From contig JBFIQI010000005.1 in NCBI GenBank assembly GCA_041609715.1, positions 1 to 44,296 on the forward strand: a DNA stretch of 44,296 nt, read 5' to 3'. The translations under genes and the position numbers were made by a program. This document shows positions 1 through 8,612 of this stretch, piece after piece. The notes under the pieces are model-generated. The model ran no database searches and had not been told where the DNA came from. It worked only from the letters and a program-made list of their open reading frames with translations. This DNA is from JABDLF01 sp041609715 (lineage in GTDB: Bacteria > Pseudomonadota > Gammaproteobacteria > Steroidobacterales > JABDLF01). How positions within the stretch are numbered: the first letter of the stretch is position 1; each line of letters opens with the position of its first letter.

Positions 1-166
1 GGCCCACGGGCAGCATCCCGCCGGGCACCGTGAATTCAACCCGCCACAGGCCAGCAGGAATATCGTTAGCTTCCGCCGGCGGTGATTCGCCGCAGCCGGT
101 CAGCACCAGAACGGCCAACAAGAGCTGCATTCGCAAGAGCAATCTGTACACGTCGTCGGTCTCCAT
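1..166 (-). CDS. Partial lipoprotein, C-terminus beyond the left edge
   Basis: Reading leftward from an ATG at 166, the frame stays open to the window edge, about 55 codons. It begins with a hydrophobic signal segment ending in a lipobox, LVLTGC, so the mature protein should be anchored by a lipidated cysteine (residue 25). A second possible start is the ATG at 130 (MQLLLAVLVL), but the longer start has a GGAG ten bases upstream and supplies the arginines expected in a signal n-region. The mature part begins GESPPAEAND, then a segment containing LWRVEFTVPGG. That segment resembles the N-terminal domain of some lipoproteins fused to TlpA-like redoxins, but this is only a memory-based hint. The function is unknown because most of the gene is missing. 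Confidence 0.6.
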   Translation of the reverse strand, partial: METDDVYRLLLRMQLLLAVLVLTGCGESPPAEANDIPAGLWRVEFTVPGGMLPVG

Positions 167-279
167 GAATTTTCGACTCCAGCGCCGATTCTGCGCGCTG
201 CGTCCCCGCCACGCCCCGATACCTCGCCGGGACTGGCCGACCTGAATCAAACAAGGCTGGCCCTGGGAAAATGCCTGGC

Positions 280-285
280 TATAAT
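280..285 (+). promoter_or_regulatory. Candidate -10 box (TATAAT) for the SH3 protein gene
   Basis: A perfect TATAAT lies 36 bases before the ATG at 322. No good -35 hexamer is visible 16-18 bases upstream, so an activator or an extended -10 contact would be needed. Its position argues against the in-frame ATG at 271, which lies upstream of the -10 box. Confidence 0.4.
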
Positions 286-321
286 ACCCGACCCTTTCAG
301 CATCCCACGATAAACACCTGC

Positions 322-987
322 ATGAAGAATATCCTGATGACCCTGGCATTGCTGCTGATCGCGGCTGGCGCGCATGGCGAAACACGTTATGTTCAGGATC
401 AGCTTGAAATCACGATGCGCACAGGCGAAAGCACCCGTAATTCCATTATCCGCATGCTGGCCAGCGGCGACCCGGTCGAATTACTGGAAACCAATCCAGA
501 CAGCGGCTACAGCAAAGTCCGCACCCGTGACGGCACCGAAGGCTGGGTGCTGACTCGATTCCTGATGCCCGAACCGGCCGCCCGCCAGCAGCTGGCGGCA
601 CTGCGGGTACAAGCCGCCACGCTGCGCGAGGAGCAGGCCCGCCTGGAGACTGAACTGCAGGGCGTTCGGGCGGAAAACGACAGTCTGCGTCGCCAGCTGG
701 CCGAAACAGAAGAGCGCTTTCGCCAGGCCAGCCGCGAACTGGATGAGATTCGCCGCGCCGCTGCCAATGTGCTGGCCGTCAACGAAAACAACAAACAGCT
801 TAGCCAGCAAATCATCGACGTGCGCCAGCAACTGGACGCCAGGAATGCTGAAGCCGAAGCCATGCGCCGCGACACGACGCGCAAATGGTTTATGACCGGG
901 GCGGGCGTGGCCTTTGGCGGCCTGTTGCTAGGCTTACTGATCCCGCGTTTGCGCTGGCGCAAACGTTCGAGCTGGGGCAGCCTCTGA
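322..987 (+). CDS. TIGR04211-type SH3 domain protein with coiled coil and C-terminal membrane anchor
   Basis: The product is 221 residues. A cleavable signal peptide (about 1-19, ending AHG) is followed by a bacterial SH3-like domain (about 23-88, with the typical DGTEGWV turn). A long charged coiled coil covers about 92-185. One transmembrane helix lies near 190-207, and the end is a basic tail (RLRWRKR). This architecture is that of the YgiM/TIGR04211 family in Gammaproteobacteria, membrane-anchored envelope proteins with a periplasmic SH3 domain and no firmly assigned role. The ATG at 322 was chosen because the signal peptide begins there; the in-frame ATG at 271 adds 17 residues with no signal character. 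It ends seven bases before the convergent M14 gene. Confidence 0.85.
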   Translation: MKNILMTLALLLIAAGAHGETRYVQDQLEITMRTGESTRNSIIRMLASGDPVELLETNPDSGYSKVRTRDGTEGWVLTRFLMPEPAARQQLAALRVQAATLREEQARLETELQGVRAENDSLRRQLAETEERFRQASRELDEIRRAAANVLAVNENNKQLSQQIIDVRQQLDARNAEAEAMRRDTTRKWFMTGAGVAFGGLLLGLLIPRLRWRKRSSWGSL

Positions 988-994
988 GGCAAAA

Positions 995-1945
995 TCAGAA
1001 TACAGGAGTGAGCTGGCGCTCTATGGCTCGTGCCCGGTTTTCTTCCTGCAATGCCATATGCCGTTGACGCTCGCGTGCCTCTTCCGCCAGTCGCGGACGC
1101 ACGACGTTGTTTTCAATCCAGGCGAGAGTGTCTTCCCAGATGAGGTCCATGTCACCTTGGCGAGGCATGGAAAATGCGCTTTCCAGTTCCACGGTTAATA
1201 AGGGAATGCCGCGGTGCACGCCGATGTAGCGGCCCATGGAACCCGGGTAGGTTCCAAGCAGGCGCAAGTCCAGGGGGCCAAGATGCTCGGGCGGCACCCG
1301 CGGACCATCAAAGTCCACAATACCGTGGGGCGCATGCACCGAAATGACGGCGTCCGGGGCAAAAGTGTCTATTTGTTCTACCAGCCAGCGACTTTCGGGC
1401 TCGCTGAGAGCCGCAGGACCCGGATAGCGGCGCTTGTTGCGGCGGGTACGTTCGACCCAGTACTTCGACGCCTCGGTTTCCCAGCCGGGACTCGGAAAAT
1501 TGCGATTGAGATCGACGCCATTGGCGTTCATTCTCTGGGACATGCGCGGCGGACGCAGCAGTCCATCCGGGTTCAGCACCGGCACGACGCGCCAGTGAAA
1601 CTCACCATGCTTGTGATCTTCCAGGCGCTGCAGCCACTTGAACACGATGCTGACCGAGCTGTATTCGTCACCGTGGATGCCGCCCACCAGCAGCACCCGG
1701 GCCCGGCGGTTTTGATCAGTGGGTCCAAAGTCGCGATACAGTAACGGCGCATCTTCATTGGAATAGGCGCCGCTGGGCCGCAGACCGTAGTCCAGGCACT
1801 CGTGCTGATCCACCGAAGACAACTTGCGATCAATACGCTGGCAGAAGTCTTCAATTTCGGCAATGTCGGCGAAAACCGGCCCGGCGGCTGCAGACAGGCA
1901 GGCGCAACAGGCTGTCGCCAGTAAGTTTTTCAGGCAACCGGGCAT
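995..1945 (-). CDS. M14 family zinc carboxypeptidase (MpaA-like), exported
   Basis: The product is 316 residues with an N-terminal signal peptide (cleavage near VFA-D, residue 26). M14 metallocarboxypeptidase features are present: the zinc pair in HGDE (His91, Glu94), the DLNRNFP signature (145-151), the third zinc ligand in ISVH (His204) and a catalytic glutamate in TVELES (Glu253 by alignment from memory). Relatives such as MpaA cleave the gamma-D-Glu-Dap bond of murein peptides, so a periplasmic role in peptidoglycan peptide trimming is plausible, but the substrate cannot be read from sequence. The C-terminal 40 residues are charged and helical. No Shine-Dalgarno is evident; a TAGAAT hexamer (1952-1957) lies six bases before the ATG, the spacing of a leaderless transcript. 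Confidence 0.85.
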   Translation of the reverse strand: MPGCLKNLLATACCACLSAAAGPVFADIAEIEDFCQRIDRKLSSVDQHECLDYGLRPSGAYSNEDAPLLYRDFGPTDQNRRARVLLVGGIHGDEYSSVSIVFKWLQRLEDHKHGEFHWRVVPVLNPDGLLRPPRMSQRMNANGVDLNRNFPSPGWETEASKYWVERTRRNKRRYPGPAALSEPESRWLVEQIDTFAPDAVISVHAPHGIVDFDGPRVPPEHLGPLDLRLLGTYPGSMGRYIGVHRGIPLLTVELESAFSMPRQGDMDLIWEDTLAWIENNVVRPRLAEEARERQRHMALQEENRARAIERQLTPVF

Positions 1946-2074
1946 CGGCTGATTCTAAAGCAAGGCGCGCCTGCCTGAAAATGTCAGCGGACGATTCTGG
2001 CCAGCACGCCGGTGGCAGCGTATCCTTGCAGGCCTTGAATACAGCCCAGACCGGGGCAGTCGGAGGGAATGCCG

Positions 2075-2665
2075 ATGAGCAACTTTCTAATCATCCTGGC
2101 CGTCATTGCGGCCGTTATCGTTTACGGCATCAGCCTGTACAACCGCCTGGTGGCATTGCGAAACCGGGTCAAGAACTCCTTTGCGCAGATCGATGTGCAA
2201 TTGACCCGTCGCCATGACCTGATCCCCAACCTGGTAGAAGCGGTGAAGGGTTACATGTCCCATGAGCGCGGCACCCTGGAAGATGTAATCAACGCCCGTA
2301 ACGCCGCGGTATCGGGCCTCAAGGCGGCAGCCGCAGATCCCACCGATCCCGAGGCGATGAAAACGCTGTCGGGCGCGGAAAGCCAGTTATCCGGTGCTCT
2401 GGGGCGACTGTTCGCGCTGGCTGAGGCTTATCCCGATCTCAAGGCAAACGAGAACATGATGCAGTTCCAGGAAGAACTCGCCACCACCGAAAACAAGGTT
2501 GCCTTCGCGCGCCAGGCCTTCAACGACTCGGTTATGAATTTCAACAATGCCGTGGAAACGTTTCCGAGCTCGGTGGTTGCCGGCATGTTCAATTTCGAGC
2601 AGGCCGAATTTCTCGAAATCGAGGCGCCCGAAAAGCGCGAGGTGCCCAAAGTCTCTTTTGACTGA
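2075..2665 (+). CDS. lemA: LemA family protein
   Basis: The product is 196 residues with one N-terminal membrane helix (about 4-20) and a mostly helical body facing the periplasm. The family hallmark follows the helix: a segment running through QIDVQLTRRHDLIPNLVEAV. LemA proteins are widespread membrane proteins of unsettled function, very often next to an M48 or HtpX-type protease, as here (17-base gap to the next gene). The start at 2075 is preferred over the ATG two codons upstream because GGAGGG at 2062-2067 is seven bases from 2075 but only one base from 2069. Confidence 0.9.
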   Translation: MSNFLIILAVIAAVIVYGISLYNRLVALRNRVKNSFAQIDVQLTRRHDLIPNLVEAVKGYMSHERGTLEDVINARNAAVSGLKAAAADPTDPEAMKTLSGAESQLSGALGRLFALAEAYPDLKANENMMQFQEELATTENKVAFARQAFNDSVMNFNNAVETFPSSVVAGMFNFEQAEFLEIEAPEKREVPKVSFD

Positions 2666-2682
2666 GCCCTTGCGCACTGCGC

Positions 2683-4674
2683 ATGGATTTTTTTGAGCAT
2701 CAGGACGCAGCCAGACGTAACACCCGTTACCTGGTACTGCTGTTCATAGCCGCGACCGTCGGTATCGTGGTGGCAGTGGATGTTGCTGCCGCCATTATCT
2801 TCGGCTCCCTGGCTGATGCCGGTACCAGTACGGCTTTTACCGGCGCCTGGGTGGCGGATAACGCCGGATTGTTCACCGCCACCAGTCTTGGCACCTTGTC
2901 TTTCATAGGCCTGTCGAGTGCCTACCGCATCGCTTCATTGAGCGCCGGCGGCAGTACCGTGGCACGCAAACTCGGGGGCGTGCAGCTTACTCCCGATACT
3001 CAGGACCCGTTGCGCAAGCGCCTGCACAACGTGGTGGAAGAAATTGCCATCGCCTCGGGCGTTCCTGTGCCGGAAGTCTACGTATTGGAAAAAGAAGCCG
3101 GCATCAATGCATTCGCCGCGGGCTTCAACACCTCCGATGCCGTGGTGGCCGTAACCCGGGGTACTTTGGAGAACCTCGACCGTAACGAGCTGCAGGGTGT
3201 TATCGCACATGAATTCAGCCATATCCTCAATGGCGACATGCGCCTTAACATGCGCCTGATCGGGGTGGTGTTCGGCATCCTGGCACTGGGTGTCATTGGT
3301 CGCACAATCCTGCGGGCCACCCGCTATGCGCGTTTCAGCAGGAACGAAAAAGGTGGCGCCGCAGTCGCCGGCATCATGGCCATGGGCGTGGTGCTGCTGG
3401 CAGTTGGTTATATTGGCGTTTTCTTTGGCCGGCTGATCAAGGCTGCAGTCAGCCGCCAGCGCGAATACCTGGCGGACGCCTCAGCCGTACAGTTCACCCG
3501 CCAGACAGATGGCATTGCGGGGGCCCTCAAAAAGATCGGGGCACTCAGCTACGGTTCGTCGCTGCGGGAAACCGATCCCGAGGAATTCAATCACATGTTA
3601 TTCGCCAGCGGCGCAAAGCTGGCTTCCCTGTGGGCGACCCACCCGCCATTGCCGGCGCGCATCAAGGCGCTGGATCCGGCCTTCAAGCCTGCAGATATCG
3701 AGCGGCTGGCCGCTGAAATGTATGCAGCCCGCGCCCGCGAATACAAGGAAGAATCCCCGCAGCCGAAAAAGCCGGGCCGCGGCTTCATTCCCGGCATGAT
3801 CACCGTGACGCCAGAGGCCATTACCCGGTCAGTTGGTAACCCTGGTTTCGAACATATCATGCAGGCAGCCGTGCTGCGGGCCGCGTTGCCCGAGCCCCTC
3901 ATCGCAGGCGCCCATAACCCTGCTCAGGCCATGCTTCTGTGTGCGGCATTGCTGCTCGACAAGGACGAGGAAATTCGCCGAAGGCAGTTAAAGCTCGCGG
4001 ATGCACGCCTGGGCGACGGCGCTGCGGCTGCCATTGAGGCATGGTTCACGCAAGTAAGCGGCCTGGGTTTTCAGTATCGATTGCCGCTGCTGGAGATTGT
4101 TTTCCCGGTGCTCAAGCAAAGACCTCTGGAAGACATCGAGATATTGTCCGACCTGTGCGAAGAACTGACCCGTGTGGATGGCGTGATTGATACTTTCGAG
4201 TTCACGCTGCTGGGCGTTTTGCGAGCGCACCTGCGTGACGCCTTGGCGCCGGCAGGCTCCCACCAGGGTCGCAAGGCACGACTCTCACATATGCATGCGC
4301 CCCTGCACACCGTGTTCTGCATTGTAGCGGCCACCGGTCACCCCTCAACCGGTGACGCCCGCGAGGCCTTTGTGCGCGGCTTGCGCCGACTATCGCGGGC
4401 GGATGCCACCATTGGCGGCGCTCTCGATGCAGGTCGCTTTGCCAAATTCGAACCCGCGGACGCTGGTCAACTGGAGCCCGCTCTGTTGGCCCTCGACAAG
4501 CTGATACCCCAGGACAAGGCCGCGCTGCTGGCAGCCCTGGTGGAAACCATTACCCATGATGGCCAGGTAAGCGTGGGCGAGGCCGAGGTGCTGCGCGCAA
4601 TCTGCGCGATCCTGCACTGTCCCCTGCCACCATTGCTGCAGACTCAGGAGCTCAAAGCTTCTGACGAGGCCTGA
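2683..4674 (+). CDS. M48 family membrane metalloprotease with long C-terminal TerB-like extension
   Basis: The product is 663 residues. Transmembrane segments lie near 16-42 and 62-80, then the peptidase domain has the zinc motif HEFSH (His176, Glu177, His180) and a third ligand in REYLADASAVQ (Glu261). Two more helices lie near 192-210 and 225-250. This is the HtpX/M48 layout for proteases that clear damaged membrane proteins. HtpX itself is under 300 residues, so residues from about 340 onward are an extension. Its last part (LVETITHDGQVSVGEAEVLR and after) resembles a TerB-like helical, acidic metal-binding fold, by inference. It is likely co-transcribed with lemA. Its 3' end overlaps the convergent cbpA gene by 23 bases. 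Confidence 0.88.
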   Translation: MDFFEHQDAARRNTRYLVLLFIAATVGIVVAVDVAAAIIFGSLADAGTSTAFTGAWVADNAGLFTATSLGTLSFIGLSSAYRIASLSAGGSTVARKLGGVQLTPDTQDPLRKRLHNVVEEIAIASGVPVPEVYVLEKEAGINAFAAGFNTSDAVVAVTRGTLENLDRNELQGVIAHEFSHILNGDMRLNMRLIGVVFGILALGVIGRTILRATRYARFSRNEKGGAAVAGIMAMGVVLLAVGYIGVFFGRLIKAAVSRQREYLADASAVQFTRQTDGIAGALKKIGALSYGSSLRETDPEEFNHMLFASGAKLASLWATHPPLPARIKALDPAFKPADIERLAAEMYAARAREYKEESPQPKKPGRGFIPGMITVTPEAITRSVGNPGFEHIMQAAVLRAALPEPLIAGAHNPAQAMLLCAALLLDKDEEIRRRQLKLADARLGDGAAAAIEAWFTQVSGLGFQYRLPLLEIVFPVLKQRPLEDIEILSDLCEELTRVDGVIDTFEFTLLGVLRAHLRDALAPAGSHQGRKARLSHMHAPLHTVFCIVAATGHPSTGDAREAFVRGLRRLSRADATIGGALDAGRFAKFEPADAGQLEPALLALDKLIPQDKAALLAALVETITHDGQVSVGEAEVLRAICAILHCPLPPLLQTQELKASDEA

Positions 4675-5557
4675 ATCCCGATACTTCGCGCAGGCGCTCA
4701 AACAGCTCGCGCTCCTGTTTACCCAACTCGTCCGGCACAACAATCTGCAAAATGGCGATCAGGTCGCCGGCTCCGCCCTGGCGCCGCGGCAGCCCCTTAC
4801 CCTGCAAGCGCAGTTTCTTGCCTGACTTGGCACCAGGCTTGACGGTCAGGCGCAGCTTGCCTCCGAGCGTGGGAATTTCGACCTGGGCGCCCAGCGCCGC
4901 CTCCCAGGGTGCTATGGGCACGTCCAGCAGCAAATTGTGTCCGTCCACGCGAAACCGTCGATGCGGCTTGAGCCTCACGGTGAGCTGTATATCTCCCGGT
5001 GGGGCCCCGTCGCCGCCCTTACCCGGCACCCGCAAGGTCTGCCCGTCGGTGATGCCCCGGGGAATGCGCACTTTTACTTCGCGGCCGTCCTGACCCGGAA
5101 AGCGCAGACTTTTCTCCACCCCGCGCGCGGCCTCTTCCAGGCTGACCTGGATCTCCGACTGATACACGGGCCCGGCCGCGGAAAAACCGCCGCGCGGCTG
5201 ACGGCCCATGCCGCCCATACCCCCCATGCCGAAGAGGTTTTCGAAGAGATCGCCCAGATCAACGCTTTCAAAACCCGCGAATCCTTCACGATTGCCAAAC
5301 TGCCTGGCCCAATCCGGCGGCGGGCGAAATTCCTGGCCGGGCTGATAGGTGCCCAGCTGATCGTAAACCTGGCGTTTCTCGGGGTCGCGCAAAACCTCGT
5401 AGGCCTCGCCGACGTCCTTGAAACGCGCCTCGGCATTTTTTTCTTTGGACACATCGGGATGGAACTTGCGCGCCAGTCGGCGATAAGCCTTCTTGATTTC
5501 ATCGCCCGAGGCCGTACGACTGACGCCCAGCGTCTTGTAATAGTCCTTGTACTTCAT
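4652..5557 (-). CDS. cbpA: DnaJ-family co-chaperone, CbpA type (no zinc finger)
   Basis: The product is 301 residues. The N-terminal J domain (about 1-70) carries the HPD motif (residues 33-35) needed to stimulate DnaK ATPase. A Gly/Phe/Met-rich linker (about 85-125, with repeated GGM units) follows, then the two-barrel substrate-binding C-terminal region (about 130-285). The CxxCxGxG zinc-finger repeats of true DnaJ are absent, and no dnaK/grpE lies nearby, which fits the CbpA/DjlA-type class II co-chaperones. CbpA in E. coli also binds curved DNA; whether this one does is not visible. The gene stands alone, divergent from the antiporter gene (141-base gap) and overlapping the M48 gene tail to tail. 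Confidence 0.9.
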   Translation of the reverse strand: MKYKDYYKTLGVSRTASGDEIKKAYRRLARKFHPDVSKEKNAEARFKDVGEAYEVLRDPEKRQVYDQLGTYQPGQEFRPPPDWARQFGNREGFAGFESVDLGDLFENLFGMGGMGGMGRQPRGGFSAAGPVYQSEIQVSLEEAARGVEKSLRFPGQDGREVKVRIPRGITDGQTLRVPGKGGDGAPPGDIQLTVRLKPHRRFRVDGHNLLLDVPIAPWEAALGAQVEIPTLGGKLRLTVKPGAKSGKKLRLQGKGLPRRQGGAGDLIAILQIVVPDELGKQERELFERLREVSGFRPRQKL

Positions 5558-5698
5558 GCCCGTGTTGTCCCGGATCGACTCGTGCCAGATTCGCGCAATA
5601 CAAAATTTCTGCCCAGTCCAATGAAATTGGGTCTTTAACGGCGTGATTCAAGGTCGAATGGATGGATCCGATGCTATGCTCACTGCTAAGGGTTGCCT

Positions 5699-7681
5699 AT
5701 GTTTTACAACGTTCTGGCACAAATTCTGATCCTGCTGGGTGCCTCGGTCCTGGCGGTCGCCATATTCCGCAGGATCGGCTTACCGCCGGTGCTGGGCTAC
5801 TTTATCGTCGGGTTCGCCCTGGGCCCGCACATGATGGGCATTGTTCAGGACAACCAGGATGCCCGCTTCCTCGCCGAATTCGGCGTGGTATTCCTGCTCT
5901 TTACCCTGGGGCTGGAGTTTTCCTTGCCGCGTCTGATGGCCATGCGGCGCGAGGTGCTGGGTCTCGGCGGTGCCCAGGTTGTGACAACCACCTTGCTGGC
6001 ATATCTGGTTGTTATTGCTGCCGGATATTCCACGGAAATTGCCATGCTGCTGGGCGGTACGGCGGCCATGTCTTCAACGGCGGTGGTTATCCGCGAACTG
6101 TCCACCCGCGGGGATATCAACCAGACTCATGGCAACAACGCGGTGGGAATCCTGCTTTTTCAGGATCTTGCCGTGGTGCCCTTCCTGGTACTCATCCCAA
6201 TCATGGCCGGGAGTGCCGAAGTGGTCTCCACCGGCCGCGTTTTGCTGGCCATCGCCCAGGGTTTTGCGGCGGTCGCGGTCGTGCTGCTGGCAGGGCGGTA
6301 TCTCCTGAGACCCTTGTTTCACGAGATTGCCCGCGGCGGCATTGGCGAACTGTTCACAATGGCCGCCCTGCTGATCGCCCTCGCCGCGGCCTGGGTCACC
6401 CATGCCGTGGGCTTGTCATACGCGCTGGGTGGCTTTCTTGCCGGCATGCTGCTTGGCGAGACCGAGTATCGGCACCAGGTAGCCGGCGACATCCGCCCGT
6501 TTCGCGATCTGCTGCTGGGTCTGTTCTTCATCACCGTGGGCATGCAGATTGATCCCCGGATCATCGCCGCTAACACGCTGCTGGTAGCCGCACTGGTGGG
6601 CGGGCTTGTGCTTGTAAAAGCAATCATCATTGTGCTGCTCGCGCGCATCAGCGGGCACGGTGCGGTGACCGCCTGGCGCACCGGCCTGGTGCTTGCCCAG
6701 GGGGGAGAATTCGGCATCGCGTTGATTACCCTGGGCCTGCAGCAATCGCTCCTGCCTGCTGCCCTTGCCCAGGAAGTGCTGGCCAGCATCGTTATCAGCA
6801 TGGCGCTCACCCCGGTGATCATTAATTACAATCGCTCACTGGCATCGCTGCTGACCGGCGGCGACGCGCCGCCGGAACAACCAGGTATTGCCGAACCGGA
6901 CCCCGGCACCAGCCAGATCGCCACCCATGAACATGTAATCATCTGCGGTTATGGTCGCGTCGGTCAAAACATCGCCCGGTCTCTCGAAGAAGAAGGCATC
7001 GAATTCGTTGCACTGGACCTGGATCCGTTTCGGGTACGCGCGGCGCGCGAGGCCGGTGACGCAGTAATCTACGGCAGCGCCACCCGTCCCGACATGCTGC
7101 GCGCAGCCGGCGTTTATCATGCGACTGCGGCAGTGATCACGTTTTCCGAATACAAGCAGGTCATCCGGACTCTCAAGGTGCTGCGTGCCGGCCGGCCCGA
7201 GCTGCCTATTCTCGTGCGCACGCGCGACGACACCCACCTGAATGCCTACCTGGAAGCCGGGGCAACTGAAGTGGTACCGGAAATCCTGGAAGCCAGCCTG
7301 ATGGTGATGTCGCATTTGCTGTTGCTGTTGAATGTTCCCGTGCGCCGTGTTCTGGAAAAAGTGCGGGATGTGCGCGAGCGCCGATATAGTTCGCTGCGCC
7401 AGATATTTCGCAAGGAATTCGCTCGGCCCATCGACTTCAGCCACGCCCTGCGTGAACAACTGCATACCGTGGTGCTGCCGCCCGGAGCCCATGCCGTCGA
7501 TCGGCCGCTGGCGGATCTGGAACTCGAGGAGAAGGATGTCATTGTCACCGCACTGCGCCGGGATGGCATCGTCGGACACCAGCCGCTGCCGGACACCATA
7601 TTGAAATCCGGCGATGTGCTGGTGCTGTACGGCACGCCAGAGGATATCGACCGGGGCGAGAAGACCCTGTTACAGGGCTAG
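5699..7681 (+). CDS. CPA2 family monovalent cation:proton antiporter with RCK domains (Kef-like)
   Basis: The product is 660 residues. The first 385 or so form a 12-13 helix Na+/H+ exchanger domain with the conserved SSTAVV segment and the FQDLAVVP helix. A cytosolic RCK_N/TrkA-N domain follows (from about 411, nucleotide-binding motif GYGRVGQ), then an RCK_C/TrkA-C domain (about 575-655). Proteins of this type move K+ or Na+ out in exchange for protons and are gated by NAD(H) or other ligands at the RCK domain. The ion and ligand cannot be told from sequence; glutathione gating as in KefB/KefC is possible but not shown. The ATG at 5699 has AAGGG six bases upstream; a TTG at 5693 is less likely. 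No KefF/KefG-like partner is adjacent. Confidence 0.88.
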   Translation: MFYNVLAQILILLGASVLAVAIFRRIGLPPVLGYFIVGFALGPHMMGIVQDNQDARFLAEFGVVFLLFTLGLEFSLPRLMAMRREVLGLGGAQVVTTTLLAYLVVIAAGYSTEIAMLLGGTAAMSSTAVVIRELSTRGDINQTHGNNAVGILLFQDLAVVPFLVLIPIMAGSAEVVSTGRVLLAIAQGFAAVAVVLLAGRYLLRPLFHEIARGGIGELFTMAALLIALAAAWVTHAVGLSYALGGFLAGMLLGETEYRHQVAGDIRPFRDLLLGLFFITVGMQIDPRIIAANTLLVAALVGGLVLVKAIIIVLLARISGHGAVTAWRTGLVLAQGGEFGIALITLGLQQSLLPAALAQEVLASIVISMALTPVIINYNRSLASLLTGGDAPPEQPGIAEPDPGTSQIATHEHVIICGYGRVGQNIARSLEEEGIEFVALDLDPFRVRAAREAGDAVIYGSATRPDMLRAAGVYHATAAVITFSEYKQVIRTLKVLRAGRPELPILVRTRDDTHLNAYLEAGATEVVPEILEASLMVMSHLLLLLNVPVRRVLEKVRDVRERRYSSLRQIFRKEFARPIDFSHALREQLHTVVLPPGAHAVDRPLADLELEEKDVIVTALRRDGIVGHQPLPDTILKSGDVLVLYGTPEDIDRGEKTLLQG

Positions 7682-7691
7682 CTGCGGTACT

Positions 7692-8612
7692 TCAGGTCTC
7701 GTCCCGATAGCGGCGCAGCCAGATGGCCGCGGCAATAAACAGGGCGCCCACCAGAAAGCCGGCCCATAGCTGCGGGCTGCTTAGCAGCGGTGTCGGATCG
7801 ATAACATCGGTAATCCGGGCCACGTTCTCGACATTACCGCTCTCGTAGCTTCTGCGCATCGCCTCGAATTGCTCATCGTTGACCTGGTAGGCAAGCGGTA
7901 TCACGCCAACAATGCGTTCCCCCAGCAGTTCGGCAAAGCGTTCGGTACGAAACAGCATCTGTTCCAGGATGATGACGGCTATGGGGGGCAGAAACGTCCA
8001 CATGAACGGCGAGCGCCGTGACCAGGCCGACGCCAGCAGCGCCCAGCCCACCAGCGGCACGTACCACAGCGATTGCACCAGGAACGAATAGGCGATAAAC
8101 AGCGCGCCGTCAAACAGGGACAAAGGCTTCCACAGCAGATCCCAGGCGCTGCCACCGCCAAACCAGATGATGAGGGTAAGCATAACCATCAGCACCATGC
8201 TCGCGCCGATAGTGACCACGAAAGTGATCGCGGGCACCGTGATCAGCGCGGTAGTGAGCTTGGCAAGCACCGTAGTCGAATCCGACACCGGCAATGACTT
8301 CCAGAACAGGATACTGCGGTCTTTGCGATCGGCATACAGGCAATCCATGAGGTAAAACACGATTACCGTGACCAACACCAGATTGAAGACAATTACCAGC
8401 AGCGGCCACCAGCTGTACATGACCGGCCGGGCCGCTTCGGGAATGGTGTTGAGGACCGATACAACCCGCTCGTAGCCGATGTATTTGCTCACCACGTAAA
8501 AAGCGTTGTAGATGCCGCTGACGAGAATCAGCGTGGCCACCACCAACGGTGCTACATAAAAGGCGGGATGCTCCCAGATCTCGCGCTTGAGCAAGGCTGC
8601 AAAACTTTTCAT
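7692..8612 (-). CDS. ABC-2 type transporter permease subunit
   Basis: The product is 306 residues with six predicted membrane helices: near 20-40, 70-100, 115-150, 160-185, 190-215 and a last one near 280-300 ending RRYRDET. A large extracytoplasmic loop precedes the final helix. It overlaps the upstream ATPase gene by four bases (ATGA), showing translational coupling, so the two form one transporter. ABC-2 permeases with YtrA-type regulators usually take part in cell-envelope stress or export functions; the substrate here is unknown. It is the last gene of the 10.2-7.7 kb minus-strand operon. Confidence 0.85.
   Translation of the reverse strand: MKSFAALLKREIWEHPAFYVAPLVVATLILVSGIYNAFYVVSKYIGYERVVSVLNTIPEAARPVMYSWWPLLVIVFNLVLVTVIVFYLMDCLYADRKDRSILFWKSLPVSDSTTVLAKLTTALITVPAITFVVTIGASMVLMVMLTLIIWFGGGSAWDLLWKPLSLFDGALFIAYSFLVQSLWYVPLVGWALLASAWSRRSPFMWTFLPPIAVIILEQMLFRTERFAELLGERIVGVIPLAYQVNDEQFEAMRRSYESGNVENVARITDVIDPTPLLSSPQLWAGFLVGALFIAAAIWLRRYRDET

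Noticed and set aside
66..254. Short minus-strand frame at the left edge
   Set aside because: A different minus-strand frame gives a signal peptide with lipobox LTGC and stays open to the edge; the short frame shows nothing.
5662..6552. 296-codon frame overlapping the antiporter
   Set aside because: It is rich in Gly/Arg/Cys/Pro with no motif, while the antiporter frame has clear exchanger and RCK signatures.
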